This document shows positions 32,992 through 43,105 of a stretch of 43,922 nucleotides of DNA, one piece after another (position 1 is the first letter of the stretch; every line of letters begins with the position of its first letter). The notes under the pieces were generated by a model. The model did no database searches. It was not told the origin of the DNA and worked only from the letters and a program-made list of their open reading frames with translations. This DNA comes from Pigoraptor vietnamica. Lineage: Eukaryota; Opisthokonta; Filasterea. A program made the translations under genes and the position numbers. Location: NCBI GenBank assembly GCA_943704525.1, contig CALSCQ010002834.1:1-43922 (forward strand), in the 5' to 3' direction.

Positions 32992-34092
32992 CTAGATGCG
33001 CGCATTCTTCCGCATGTCCGCCTCAACCGCCGCGCTCACGTGATCCCGCACGTCCTTCACGGCCACGAGCAGCTGGTACGCCGCAGCGGCCGCGCGCTGC
33101 CGTGTCGCCGCAACATCGCTTGCCGTGACCTCCTTTGCGACCGCAACGAGCGTCCGCAGCCTCTCCAGCACGAGGTCGACCGACAGCTGCATGGGCAAAT
33201 GCGGGTCCGTCGCCACCGCCGGATAGAAAATGTCCTCCTGAAGACTGGACCGCTTGCGTTGGGACACGGGTATGCTCATGCGCCGCGTGCCTGTCTCAAG
33301 GGGGTCGGCTTCGGGGGCGCCGCTCGGTGCCGCCGCACCCGCGCGAAAGGCCTCCTCGAGCTGCGCGCGCTTCATGTCCTCGATCATGTCGGTCGCGACC
33401 GAGACAATGGGGCTCGCCTGCGCCACCGTGTCGCGCGCGAGGCCAATGAAATCGGGGCGTTCGTCCTCGTCGTCGAAAATCACCGGCCCACGCAGCGCAC
33501 CGATCAGCTCTGCCACCGCGCTCGCCACCCCCGCCGTCGCCTCGTCAATCTTGCCCTTCGCGGCCTCGATTTTCTTGTGCAGCGCCGCACGCTTCGCCTC
33601 CACTTCCTCCTCCAACCTGCGCTGGATCTCTTGGGCGCGCTGCAACCGCGCGTTCTCTTCACGCTCGCGCCGGGCCTGCTCGTCGAGCTCCTTCTGGCGG
33701 CGCTCCTGACCCGCCTTCTCTGCCGCGGCCATGATGCTGTCGAGCGTGTCCACGAGTGAGCGTGGGCGACTCCCGCCGCGACTTGCGACCGTCGACGTCC
33801 CCTCTACGCGCGTGTTTCGTCATTAGCACGTCGAGAGTGGCAAAACAGAGGGGGTGTAATGCCGACAAAGAGAAGAAAAAACTCCATCCACGCAAAGGGC
33901 ACACTCGGTCGCACAACAACAAAGCACGCAGAGGTACAGAGGCGATGCGCTATGAGCATCGAGTCACCGAGTCAATAGCACCAAGAAATGCGTGCAGTGG
34001 TGCATCTCATAGCACTCATGGCACCCACTGATGTCGCCCATCTCGGCCATGATGGAGTCGAGGTCTTTGAACATGTCGTCGATGTCCGACAT
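32992..34092 (-). CDS. Coiled-coil protein of unknown function
   Basis: Two exons on the minus strand (34029-34092, 32992-33803) give 291 residues. The first exon encodes MSDIDDMFKDLDSIMAEMGD. The second begins with a basic Ser/Arg patch, repeats a DTLDSIMAAAEK motif similar to the first exon, then enters a highly charged coiled coil (residues ~55-110: QERRQKELDEQARREREENA). The C-terminal half is Ala-rich and helical (IVSVATDMIEDMKRAQLEEA; AATRQRAAAAAYQLLVAVKD), somewhat like talin or vinculin-type helical bundles, but no signature is clear. The acceptor gtag at 33804 is the one that keeps phase with the short first exon; a start inside exon 2 at 33753 (GTG) or 33732 (ATG) is less likely. 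I do not recognise the family. Confidence 0.6.
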
Positions 34093-34486
34093 CTTCAAGG
34101 TGCGTCCACGCGCCCGCGCACAGAGGTGGTGCTGTTGTGTGCGCGAGAGCTTTTATGCGACGTTACACTCGCGCGTTTGTCACTACGGACGCCGCAGCGA
34201 ATAGTGACGCCGTGGTGTGTCGTTCCGTTTCCCAACACTCACAGCGTCGCACAAAACAGCGCGTATTCGCGTGGGAAGAGAAAGAGGGAGGAAAAGGAAC
34301 CTCAAGAACGACGCGAGCGAATCGGGAAGAGATTGGGGTTGTTGACCGAGTGAAAAGCCATTTGAAAATTTGTGATCATCATAATCCCCGCACTCCTACA
34401 AACGTGCATCTTGTGTGAATCCGCGAACAAGAGCACCACAGCGACAACCCTTCACATATGTCTTTTTAATATACGGCCCGTGGCTC
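34093..34486. other. Spacer between two minus-strand genes
   Basis: 394 bp upstream of the 291-residue gene and downstream of the 917-residue gene. A purine-rich run lies at 34272-34325. No exon seen. Confidence 0.45.
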
Positions 34487-36801
34487 TCAGTTCCCTGCGG
34501 GCGGAAGAGGCTGCTCTGTTTCCGAATTGTTCGCAAGCAGGTCCTTTCCATTCGCGTCGTCCTCGCCGCCAGCCACTTCCGCGACTTCCGCGGACACGTC
34601 CGGCGCATGCGACGCGTCCGCATCCTCACTGGACTTGGCAGGCGCAGCCCCTTCCCCTGCATTCTCCACCGGCCCCTGCTCTCCGGCGGTTTCCGCGCCA
34701 CCCGCACCCGCTGTGGGCATCGGCGCGCTGTCCTCGTCCAAGTCCGACTCGATCGGCCACGCAGGCGTTGGAGATCCTGCCGATACCCTTGGGCCGCCAC
34801 GCGCGGCGTCCGTGACGCTCTCGTCCAGGGAAATGTCCAGCGCGTCGTCGCCGGCATCGCTGCCCGCCTCCTCCTTGCGCCGTCCGATCAGCGGGCCGTG
34901 CCCGGGGGCGTACGACACGTCGAGATGGGTGCTAGAGGGGCCCCCAGAGTCCGCCATGCTCACCACGCTGCGATCGAGATCGCTCTCGTCGCTGGGCACG
35001 ACTAGCCCGTCGGCGCCAGAAACTTGCGTTGCGCTCACGTCTCCATCCGCCGCCCCACCGTCCTCCGCTACCGAGAACTCTGAACCATTGGGCACTTGCG
35101 ACGACTGCGCCAGCGCTCCTTCCAAGGGTGCGCCAAGTGCGACGGCAGCGCTTTCCTGGAAATCGACCGCCGCAGACGGACCCGCACCGTTTTCGTCGCG
35201 CGCACTCTCGGCCACCGAGTTTTCGTCAACCGCAGGCGCACCCTCTTCCGCCGCCGTAGCGGGCGCAGGCGTCCCATCGCGCGTCTGTGCCGCCCCTAGC
35301 GATGCTTCCGATTCAGACCCGCCGAGTTGCCCGACGGACCCTGCCCTCTCGTCCGACACGTCCTCCTCTGTTTGTGTGCCCGTGCCCTCGGGGGTGGGCG
35401 ATGCGCGCGGCGGCGTGATCCCCACTGCAGTGGACGCACCCGCCGTGGCTCCCGCGGAAGCGTCCGTCGTCGTCTCCGCCGTCGCCTGCTGCTCTGCCCG
35501 CTGCTTCTGCGAGGTACTCCTCACAACGCGGCTGGCAGACGACGGCCTCGGGGGCGGAAGTGGCGCGAGGGCCGCCGGAGTTGGTCCGTGCGCCGACCGC
35601 GGGCGCTGCTGCTCGCCGGCTAGCAGCCGCTTGAAAGGGCGTGGCGGCGAGGCACCCGCGGCGGACGATGGCCGAGATGACGACTGCTTCTGGGAGCCGG
35701 AAAGGCCAGAGTGTGCGCGCTTGGGGGGACTCGTGCTGCTGCGAGAATCGGCTCCGTGTTGGCCGTCTGGTGACTGCGATTCCGCGCTAACGGCCGAGAC
35801 AATTCCGTCCGACGCGAGACTCGTGGCGCTTGTGGTGCTCGCGACCCATTCGGAGACGCCGTTGTCCCCCTTGTCCACGGACGCATCGTCGCCTTCGCGG
35901 TGGAGGGGACGCAGCTGTGCGCGCTTTGAGATGCCGCTACCGCTGCTGCCGCCGGACGACCCCTGTCTAAGGGAGGGAAGGGACCCTGCGAGGGAAGACG
36001 CCGAGCCGCCGTTTTGCAGGCGGAAGCGTCGCGAATTGGAGCGCCCCTGTGGTGTGCAGGACGCAGGTGAGCCATGGTGGGGACACTATGAAGACAAAGT
36101 TCCAAACGACATTACGGAACAAAGGAACACCGTGAAGGGAATGTTTGAAGGGAGTAAAGTCGAATTGCGAACATGTTGGGACAGGCGAGCGAGAGAGCAT
36201 ACCGTCGAACCACGCGCAGACCCGGGGGTGGCGTCGCCATGCTTGAGGGCCGCCGCAGCGTACTGAAACACAGCCGTTTGCTTGCTGAGGATGGTCGACA
36301 CAATGTTCTCGTCATGTAGCTTGTAAATACTGCGTGTGTGTTTGTGTGTGCAGAACGTCGAAGGGGGGGAGGGGGGGTCAGTTCGATCCGAAAAAACAAC
36401 AACTGCCACTCGCATACGACGACGCGCGTGCATACACACACACACAAAAAATCGCACAAAAAAGGCTGCCACAGAATAATGGAGCAAATCAGCGGGCGCA
36501 CTCACACAATATCACAAGGCTGCAGCAAAACAAACAACACAGCAACCCGAAAAGAAGATAAAAGAGGGCGCACTCACGCATTCTGCACGACGAGCAGCTT
36601 CCGCGACCACCGGCGGTTCGCCTCGTTGAAGTCCGCGCGAATTTGCTGCATCTCCTCCTTGTGCCGGTCCTCGATGGCCTCCAGACGCAGCGAGTACTTT
36701 CGCTCGATGCGCGCCTCAATTTCCTTCTCAGTGGCCCACCTGCGCAACGGGCGCGATGCGTTTGTGTTAGGTGTGCATTGCGTGCGTGTGCGTGTGAATG
36801 C

Positions 36802-36840
<39 letters not shown>

Positions 36841-37667
36841 CTTTGTGGGTGAATGCGAGCACCGTCGACACCCACCTCATCCCAGTGCCGCCTTCGTCGT
36901 CATCGGCAATCATCTGCACGTCGATCATTTCCCGGAGGTTCGTGAGCTCTTCGCGCAACTGCTCGTTTTCGTTTTGGAGGGAGGCGATGGTGCCGTCGCG
37001 CTCCCTTATCTGCACAGCAAAGCAAAAGGCGCGCGTGAGTCGTCGTGTTTGTGTGAGCGCCTCAGAAGCTAACATTAGACCTCGTCTAGCACTCAAACTC
37101 ATTCACTTCATAATAGACCCCTCCCCCCGGCACACACACACACATACACACACACTGCAGACACACTCACACACATTGCACACACGCACACACACTGTGA
37201 TGCCTTTCCACCATATCACTAAACGGACGAATGAGCGAGCGCACGCACCTCCGATTCGAGCTGGAATATCTCCGTGAGCCGGTCCGAGAGCGTGTCCTCC
37301 ATGGCCTTTGTGATGGGATCTGGCGCCATGGGGTTCACCGTCTGAAGCGCAGAGGGAGAAAGAGACGCAGCGTCAACAACAAAGGCAATTCACTTCGCAA
37401 TTTGGACGCTGTGGATAAAGGGCAGTAGGGCATCGTTCTCTTGCGCACTCTCACCCACACAGAGACGACATGTCGGACTCACAAGCGCACCCACCGACTC
37501 TCTTCGCAAGCCCTGCATGCCCGAGGGCGGCGTGTTTGTGCCCTGCGTTTCATCGCCCGCGGCAGAACGAAACGAGTCCGAAAGCCCACTCAGCCTGTAA
37601 TCGTGAGATGCGCCAATCAGGATAGTGAGCCTGGGCGTTGAGGACGATACGGAGCACCGACAGATGG

Positions 37668-37716
<49 letters not shown>

Positions 37717-38789
37717 TTGGTGTGTGCGTGCACGTGTGCATGCGTGCAAGGGCGGCATCAAAGGACGCGCGGCTTGCGCGGACACGCACACATGCTTGTT
37801 GGCGGGCTGTAGCAGGAACGTCGGGAGGCGAGTGCGGACGGTTCCCTGGGGTACTTGCGACTGCAGCCAGTTGATGATCTGCTGGTAGTCGTAGAGTTGC
37901 CGCTTCATGTTCACGAGGCGCGCGTTGAGACCGGCCATCTCCTGCTCGTGCTGGGCCTTCAGCGACGCAATGGCCTTCTTCAGGTAGGCCTGCGCGCGTG
38001 TGCGGTGTTCGTCGGTGGGTGAGTGCTTGGTGTGCGTGTCGTGCAACTCGCGCACACGCACGAACGTGCTCACATCCGCTAGAATAATCAACAATAGAGG
38101 AACGCCCACGATGAAGGGCCGCGGGGTGCTTCAAGTCACGCGTAAAACAGCAACGCATGTTATACAGTCCGCGTATTCGCAACACATACACAGCCACACA
38201 CACTACGCCCACCTTGTGCTCGCCGTGTATCTGTGCGATGGCATCAGCAAGCTGCGTGCGACACCCGTGGCGCACTCGGTCGATGCTTTCCCCGTGCACA
38301 CGTTCGAGGAACGAAACCTTGTCGTTGACGCGGCAATAAAGCTCAATCACGCGGTCGGACAGTTTCGAGTCGTAGTCCGCCTGCAGCACTGTTTTGGACC
38401 GCGACAGATCCTGCCGCAAGTCTCCAAGCTCCTGTGTGCCGGAATGAAAGTTGTGTCGCGTGTTATTTGTGTGCAACGGCTTCAGGAGAGACACGGGGAG
38501 GGTACGGCGCCTAGAGGCGATACGGGGACTGAACGAAACGGAACAACGAATCAAGCACGTGCCTCTCGCAGTCTCGTGAAGACATCTATCATCTCCTTGA
38601 GGTCCAGAATCTCGCTCGAGTCCGTTTGGCTCGACACGTCCGATCGGAAAAACCCGACCTGCTCACGCACACGCAGCCTCGTGAGTGACATCGCCCCCAT
38701 CCCCAACGCCGTTGGAGCACGCCACAAAAACAACGCACCTTTGTTTTGTCCGCCAGGGACGGCTTGTACGAACTCAATTTGGACGCCAT
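34487..38789 (-). CDS. Long coiled-coil protein with disordered C-terminal half
   Basis: Ten exons on the minus strand (38739-38789, 38563-38658, 38213-38431, 37790-37989, 37483-37594, 37249-37341, 36876-37009, 36578-36739, 36203-36329, 34487-36046) join in phase to 917 residues. Residues 1-~400 are mostly helical coiled coil: SSEILDLKEMIDVFTRLREE, LQADYDSKLSDRVIELYCRV, AYLKKAIASLKAQHEQEM, IRERDGTIASLQNENEQLRE, RIERKYSLRLEAIEDRHKEE, NAIYKLHDENIVS. Residues ~399-917, all in the last exon, are Ser/Ala/Pro/Glu-rich and probably disordered. The N-terminal region faintly recalls the animal C10orf67-type (DUF4709) coiled-coil family, from memory and weak. A cytoskeletal or ciliary scaffold is a guess from composition. 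Intron 2 lacks a GT donor in phase and seems to be GC-AG (GAG|GCACGT). Two introns carry CA microsatellites on the transcript strand. Confidence 0.75.
36804..36837. repeat. (TG)17 microsatellite in an intron of the 917-residue coiled-coil gene
   Basis: Pure TG run on the plus strand; CA on the transcript strand. It lies in the intron between exons 36876-37009 and 36578-36739. Confidence 0.95.
37669..37714. repeat. (TG)n microsatellite in an intron of the 917-residue coiled-coil gene
   Basis: About 23 TG units on the plus strand (CA in the transcript), in the intron between exons 37790-37989 and 37483-37594. Confidence 0.95.
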
Positions 38790-39543
38790 CTTCTGCCGCG
38801 TTTGCTTCGAGTGAGTGGGAGAGTGGCTGTGCGACTGGCGCCAGTGCGGGGTCGTCAGTTACCACCAGTGACGCGCCCGCTTACAACGAAGCGCACATCG
38901 GCACGCGAGGGCGCCGAGCGGCAGACGGCATGCGCAACGTCAACCCGCAGTACCAAAGCAGTATACTCCGTCTGTGGCTTCAAGCCTTTGAAGATGCAAA
39001 CTCGCGGCAATACTGTGTGGCTCAAAGAGTCGGGCGTTGCTATGAAGCGAGGGCTGAAAATAGAATCCAGGTAACACGAGTCTCTCAATGATACCACATT
39101 TGTATATAGGTTCCTCAAAAAGAACAATTTTAGATATATAGGCCGCAAAGTAACGTGTATCGGAGTTTTCGGTGACATGCACCCAGTACAATATACTTAG
39201 CATATTATTTCCTCCAGAATTGTAATATACGTGAGAAGTACATTATTATTCACAAGGAAATATGTGTATAAGCCGATGACGCGACACATTAATCAGCTTT
39301 TTGGTAGTTTTCAATCTCTATGAAATTATAGGTGAGTAGCTTCATCATGCATAGAGCAATAACTGGATATGAGGCCATTTCCCAATGAGCGGCACGAGTT
39401 GACGCCAGTGCCACGACGGCATCGGGGAAAACATGATTCTGCCTTCCACACAACATGGACAAAAAGGGGCCTCAGGGAAAGCAGTCGGCCGCACGTTTTA
39501 CGTTCCGTGACTTGGGCGTTATCCTTGGCGGCTGCGTTCGACA
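38790..39543. other. Divergent upstream region, partly AT-rich
   Basis: 754 bp between the 917-residue coiled-coil gene and the next plus gene. 39085-39345 is clearly AT-rich relative to the window. The frame from an ATG at 39455 reads a Cys-containing peptide (VRQCPKCTHKKW) but does not splice in phase to the following exon. No other exon supported. Confidence 0.45.
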
Positions 39544-40860
39544 ATGCCCCAAGTGCACGCACAAAAAGTGGCAAAGGTACGACGAACTTTGTTTCCACAA
39601 CACGATTTCAGTGTTGTACGCACCGATGCATATTTGTGTGTGCGCATCGTTGCTTCGTTGCCTTACATTTCCTTCCCACCTGTAGGAGTGCTCCGCAGCC
39701 CTCGTGCCGGTATCTCCGAAATCGCCAACAGCGGCGGCCGCATTGAATTCTGCAGTTCCGAGATTTGCGTTGAACATCTCACAAGACGAGCGCACGCAAT
39801 GTACGCGCGACGAAGAGGAGCTTGGTACACGGGCGGAAGACGTGTTGTGCAGTAGCTACGGCAGCGCAAGCAGCTACAGCACTCTCGGCGACGCCGACCA
39901 CGGTCGCGCCGGCTTTGATTCCGAAGGAGAAAGCAACACATCGACAGTCGGTCGCAACGACAAGTGTGGACAAGGTGTGAAATTGATATCGCGCTCTCTT
40001 ATCGTCCTGTATGTGTGTGTTATATGCGCGCTGATAGTACCGTGAGTGCATGTGATGCGAATGTGTGTGTGCGGGTGTGGGTGTGTGCGCGACTTGTGTT
40101 CACTTATGAGTACAAGTCCGGCTTTTGTTTTTTCACGCGCTCAGAACTTAAAATTTTTTCCGTTTTCACAACAGGGAGCAGGGCTATGGGTTTGCGCTCC
40201 CGAACACGAGGCAAGAAAAAGGGTGAGTGGCAATAGCATGCCCCGAGGTACATGTGGTCACGCTATTCTCAAGTCTTAGTTCAGCGTCAGTTCTCCCTGT
40301 TCGAGTTACACAAACATGCACACATTATTGCAAAGTATTACAACACTCACGAACACTGAATTTGGTGCGCAAAACTCGCCAGGGACAGGAGGAGTAGTTG
40401 ACCCTGCTTTGCATTTGCTCCATGTGTAACACACAATTCCCTCCATTTTCCAGGCAAGCGCGAACGCGAACGGCTGAGCCTGGGCGCCGAGGACATGTCG
40501 ACGCTTGCGGACAGAGTGGACGCGCAGCTGAGTCTAAGTGCGAGCCAAACCTGCGAACCGCCGTCACGTTGCGCTGGAGGAGATGAGCACGCGCGGCCAA
40601 GGAGCGTACGGAAGTCACCAAGCGAAGGAAGCGTGTCGCCCTTCCCCCATCCGATGGACGGAAGGCCGAAAAGCCCCTTCCGAGCGCAAGGGGGCGGTGT
40701 CCCTGCATTTCAGACTGGCGTCGCGTTGCCAGCGACATCGACGCCCGCGAGTCCCGGTCTTCGGAGTGCGAGCGGGTCAAAAGTGTCCTGGGCAGACGAC
40801 CCCGTTGATGCGCCCGTGGATTGGGATGAGATTGAAGCGTGCGCCCCCTTGCACGCATAG
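39544..40860 (+). CDS. Unrecognised Ser-rich protein with a KVSW motif
   Basis: Four exons (39544-39576, 39686-39974, 40175-40222, 40454-40860) join in phase to 258 residues. The first exon gives MPQVHAQKVAK. Then come Ser/Ala/Gly-rich text (SSYGSASSYSTLGDADHGRA), a very basic patch across two exons (SRTRGKKKGKRERERLSLG), which could act as a nuclear localisation signal, and a Pro/Ser-rich tail with several SP sites. Near the end is SGSKVSWADDPVD; KVSW fits the RVxF docking pattern for protein phosphatase 1. No domain is recognised. The start is supported only by phase: the other two frames of exon 1 do not join the Ser-rich frame. A gene model of moderate confidence. Confidence 0.55.
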
Positions 40861-41117
40861 GAGGAGAATGAAGAAGGGCGCTTCTACGTCGGAGCCCCTT
40901 GACACGTGAACACAGTGGTGGAAATGTTTCTCTTGAATCATGACAAACCAGACACGAACACGCGTGGAAGCATTTCATGTACGTTTTAACGTTACGTAAG
41001 CCTGCGATGTGTCATTGTGCAAATTCTAAGAAAAACCGTGGACAGCATATGACAAAGGTGACCCATGGCTGGACGTGTGTGACCCGGCGTGCTTCTTTTT
41101 CCCTGCCCGTATTGGCC

Positions 41118-41143
41118 TGTTCCGCGTGCGAATGCGCGGAACA
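41118..41143. other. Perfect inverted repeat, 9-bp stem
   Basis: TGTTCCGCG, 8-base loop, CGCGGAACA. GC-rich and able to fold in RNA or DNA. A second hairpin (CCGTGGG, 6-base loop, CCCACGG) lies at 41201-41220. Confidence 0.6.
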
Positions 41144-41700
41144 CGCGGCGTGACCTCTCCCAGCTTATCAAAGGTGCATGACGTCCGCCCCAATTTTATT
41201 CCGTGGGAAGGTGCCCACGGGGGTTGACGCACGCGCGAACTATGCAGTGATTAAAACTTTTTTTTTTTTTTATTTTTCCCGAGAGTGGCAATACACGAAT
41301 GCGCACGCGGCGGTATTTTTAGCGATCGGACCAATATAAACATGTCACCGCAATTACCCGATCATGAATTGGAACAATGCAGTCAAACCAATTGCTGTGC
41401 AGTCACGCGAGAGTCATCTACCGATGTCTGAGCCATTGCTTATAGTAATCGAAACTTCGAACGATGGTAAGTGTCAGAAATCGATCTACATGCTGATAAA
41501 TCTTGCGTCATACGGTGCGCGTTTGGTGCCGCGGCAATAAAAATTTCACGTGCGCGAGCTACGTTTCAATAGTGGGTAGCTGTGGCACGAGCAGTGTCGG
41601 CTGAGTGCACACACACGACCCCGCGGGCACTTTGAACGTGGAGAAAAAAATTCGGCGGATTGCAGCATACACGGCGGCTATTTTCTCAAGAGCGCGCGCA

Positions 41701-41766
41701 AGGTCTTCAACGGCGTGCCTCTTCCCCTCGGGCCTAGGTCTTCAACGGCGTGCCTCTTTCCCTCGG
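41701..41766. repeat. Direct repeat of ~31 bp, two copies 35 bp apart
   Basis: Copies at 41701-41731 and 41736-41766 differ by one base (CTTCCCC against CTTTCCC). It lies in the 5' leader of the next gene. Confidence 0.9.
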
Positions 41767-41774
41767 CCGATAAG

Positions 41775-42563
41775 ATGCCCCCTTCGTCTTTCGCCTCAAG
41801 CGAACCTCGTCCTCATCTGGCCCTGAAAATGCCAGACGCAAGCGCGCATTTCACCCCCGCCATTACGGTGGCGCGCAGTGGCTCTCCCACCAAGAGCAAC
41901 AGCAATCCGCGCCTCACACCCATCGCGGCGCACGGGGGCGACGAGCAGCGGCCCTCGTCGCCGCAGCGGCTGTCTCCGTTCCCCGTCGTCCCTTCCATCG
42001 AGCTCAAGGACCAAGATTCCTCTGCGTGGTCCCTCTCGTATCTGAGCGACATGAACGTATCGCGATCCCTGTTCCCGGTCGACGCGTGCCACTGGTCTGC
42101 GAGCCCCTCGACGGCCACAACGCAGGCCGCTTCCAGCCCGGACACCCTCGCCACCAGCAGCTGCGACATCCCCGTGTCCCCGCTGGAGACGCCGTGCCCG
42201 AACGCCCCCAAGACCCCTCGGCGGCGCTTATCTGCGTCGCGGTCCTTCGAGTACAAGAAGGTCACCGGCCCGGTCGACCTCCGCCGCAGGCACAGCGACG
42301 AGGCGATGCCCAGGGACCTTCAGCCGTCCGACTTTGAACCTGTTCCGCCGACGTGCTGGGCAAGCGTGCCCTCCGTGGCCGAAACGGACGAGAGTGTGCG
42401 GTGCCAGACACCCACCGAGGCGCGCGTGCCGTCGCCGCCGTCCACGCATCCCGAGGGCCCCAGGCGTCCGTTGGGGGCGCACAGCCCGTCGGCAATGTTG
42501 GAGGTCGCAGCGCGCGTGCACCGCCTGTCCAAGGACAACTTTGCAACGGAGGACATTGAATGA
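41775..42563 (+). CDS. Unrecognised Ser/Pro-rich intronless protein
   Basis: A single open frame of 262 residues from the ATG at 41775, or 244 from the ATG at 41829. Codons strongly prefer C/G at third position, as in real genes here. Composition is Ser/Pro/Thr-rich with many SP and TP sites (SGSPTK, RPSSPQRLSP, PVSPLETP, APKTPRRR), so it may be a target of proline-directed kinases. Short conserved-looking pieces are SRSLFPVDACHWSA, RRRLSASRSFEYKKVTGP and the C-terminal MLEVAARVHRLSKDNF. No domain, signal peptide or membrane segment is seen. No intron was needed, unlike most neighbours. I do not recognise the family. Confidence 0.6.
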   Translation: MPPSSFASSEPRPHLALKMPDASAHFTPAITVARSGSPTKSNSNPRLTPIAAHGGDEQRPSSPQRLSPFPVVPSIELKDQDSSAWSLSYLSDMNVSRSLFPVDACHWSASPSTATTQAASSPDTLATSSCDIPVSPLETPCPNAPKTPRRRLSASRSFEYKKVTGPVDLRRRHSDEAMPRDLQPSDFEPVPPTCWASVPSVAETDESVRCQTPTEARVPSPPSTHPEGPRRPLGAHSPSAMLEVAARVHRLSKDNFATEDIE

Positions 42564-42819
42564 GCGTTGCGTGCGCGTGCTGTGTGCGTTGCGTTGCGTT
42601 CAATTTGCGTGCGGCTGCCCCTTTCTTATCATTGACTCGACGTCAGCATGTGCGTATTGGCGAGTGCTGGACACCGCCAATATGCCGAATACATTTAAAA
42701 TGTTAAGGGATACAAATGCCGTACAGTTTAAATCGTAGACGTGCGTCCATCGACACCCACTTATATTAAGAGAGAAAGAGATGTGGACCCTCATTCTCCG
42801 TGTGCGACGCGCGCGCGCG

Positions 42820-43017
42820 TTAGAGTTCTGTTTTGGGCGTGGCAGACATGAAGGCGACGATGTCGTCAGCCGTGAAACCGCCAGTATACGGAATGACCTT
42901 CTTCGCCTCCCTGCAAGCATTGGCGTGTCAGGAAATCGGCAGGAGCCAAGATAAGGCATGCAGCTTTTGCAAGCACACACTACACATACTTTCATACACG
43001 GACACGCGGGCGCGCGG

Positions 43018-43105
<88 letters not shown>

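Larger units (their letters stand above)
40861..41774. other. Intergenic region with hairpins and poly-T run
   Basis: 914 bp without a supported coding exon. It contains two perfect hairpins (41118-41143 and 41201-41220), a poly-T run at 41260-41272, an AT-richer part at 41240-41560, and a 35-bp direct repeat just before the next gene. No tRNA-like fold was found. Confidence 0.45.

Noticed and set aside
32563-33759. 398-residue plus-strand open frame
   Set aside because: Antisense to the minus-strand coiled-coil gene; Arg/His-rich, in register with its codons, no motif, and its 5' part crosses AT-rich intergenic sequence.
34527-36266. 579-residue plus-strand open frame
   Set aside because: Antisense shadow of the Ser/Ala-rich last exon of the 917-residue coiled-coil gene, whose minus-strand exons join in phase and encode coiled coil.
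39455-39576. Alternative first exon with a CxxC-like peptide (VRQCPKCTHKKW)
   Set aside because: Its phase at the donor leads to an early stop in the next exon, while the ATG at 39544 in another frame joins the codon-biased frame.
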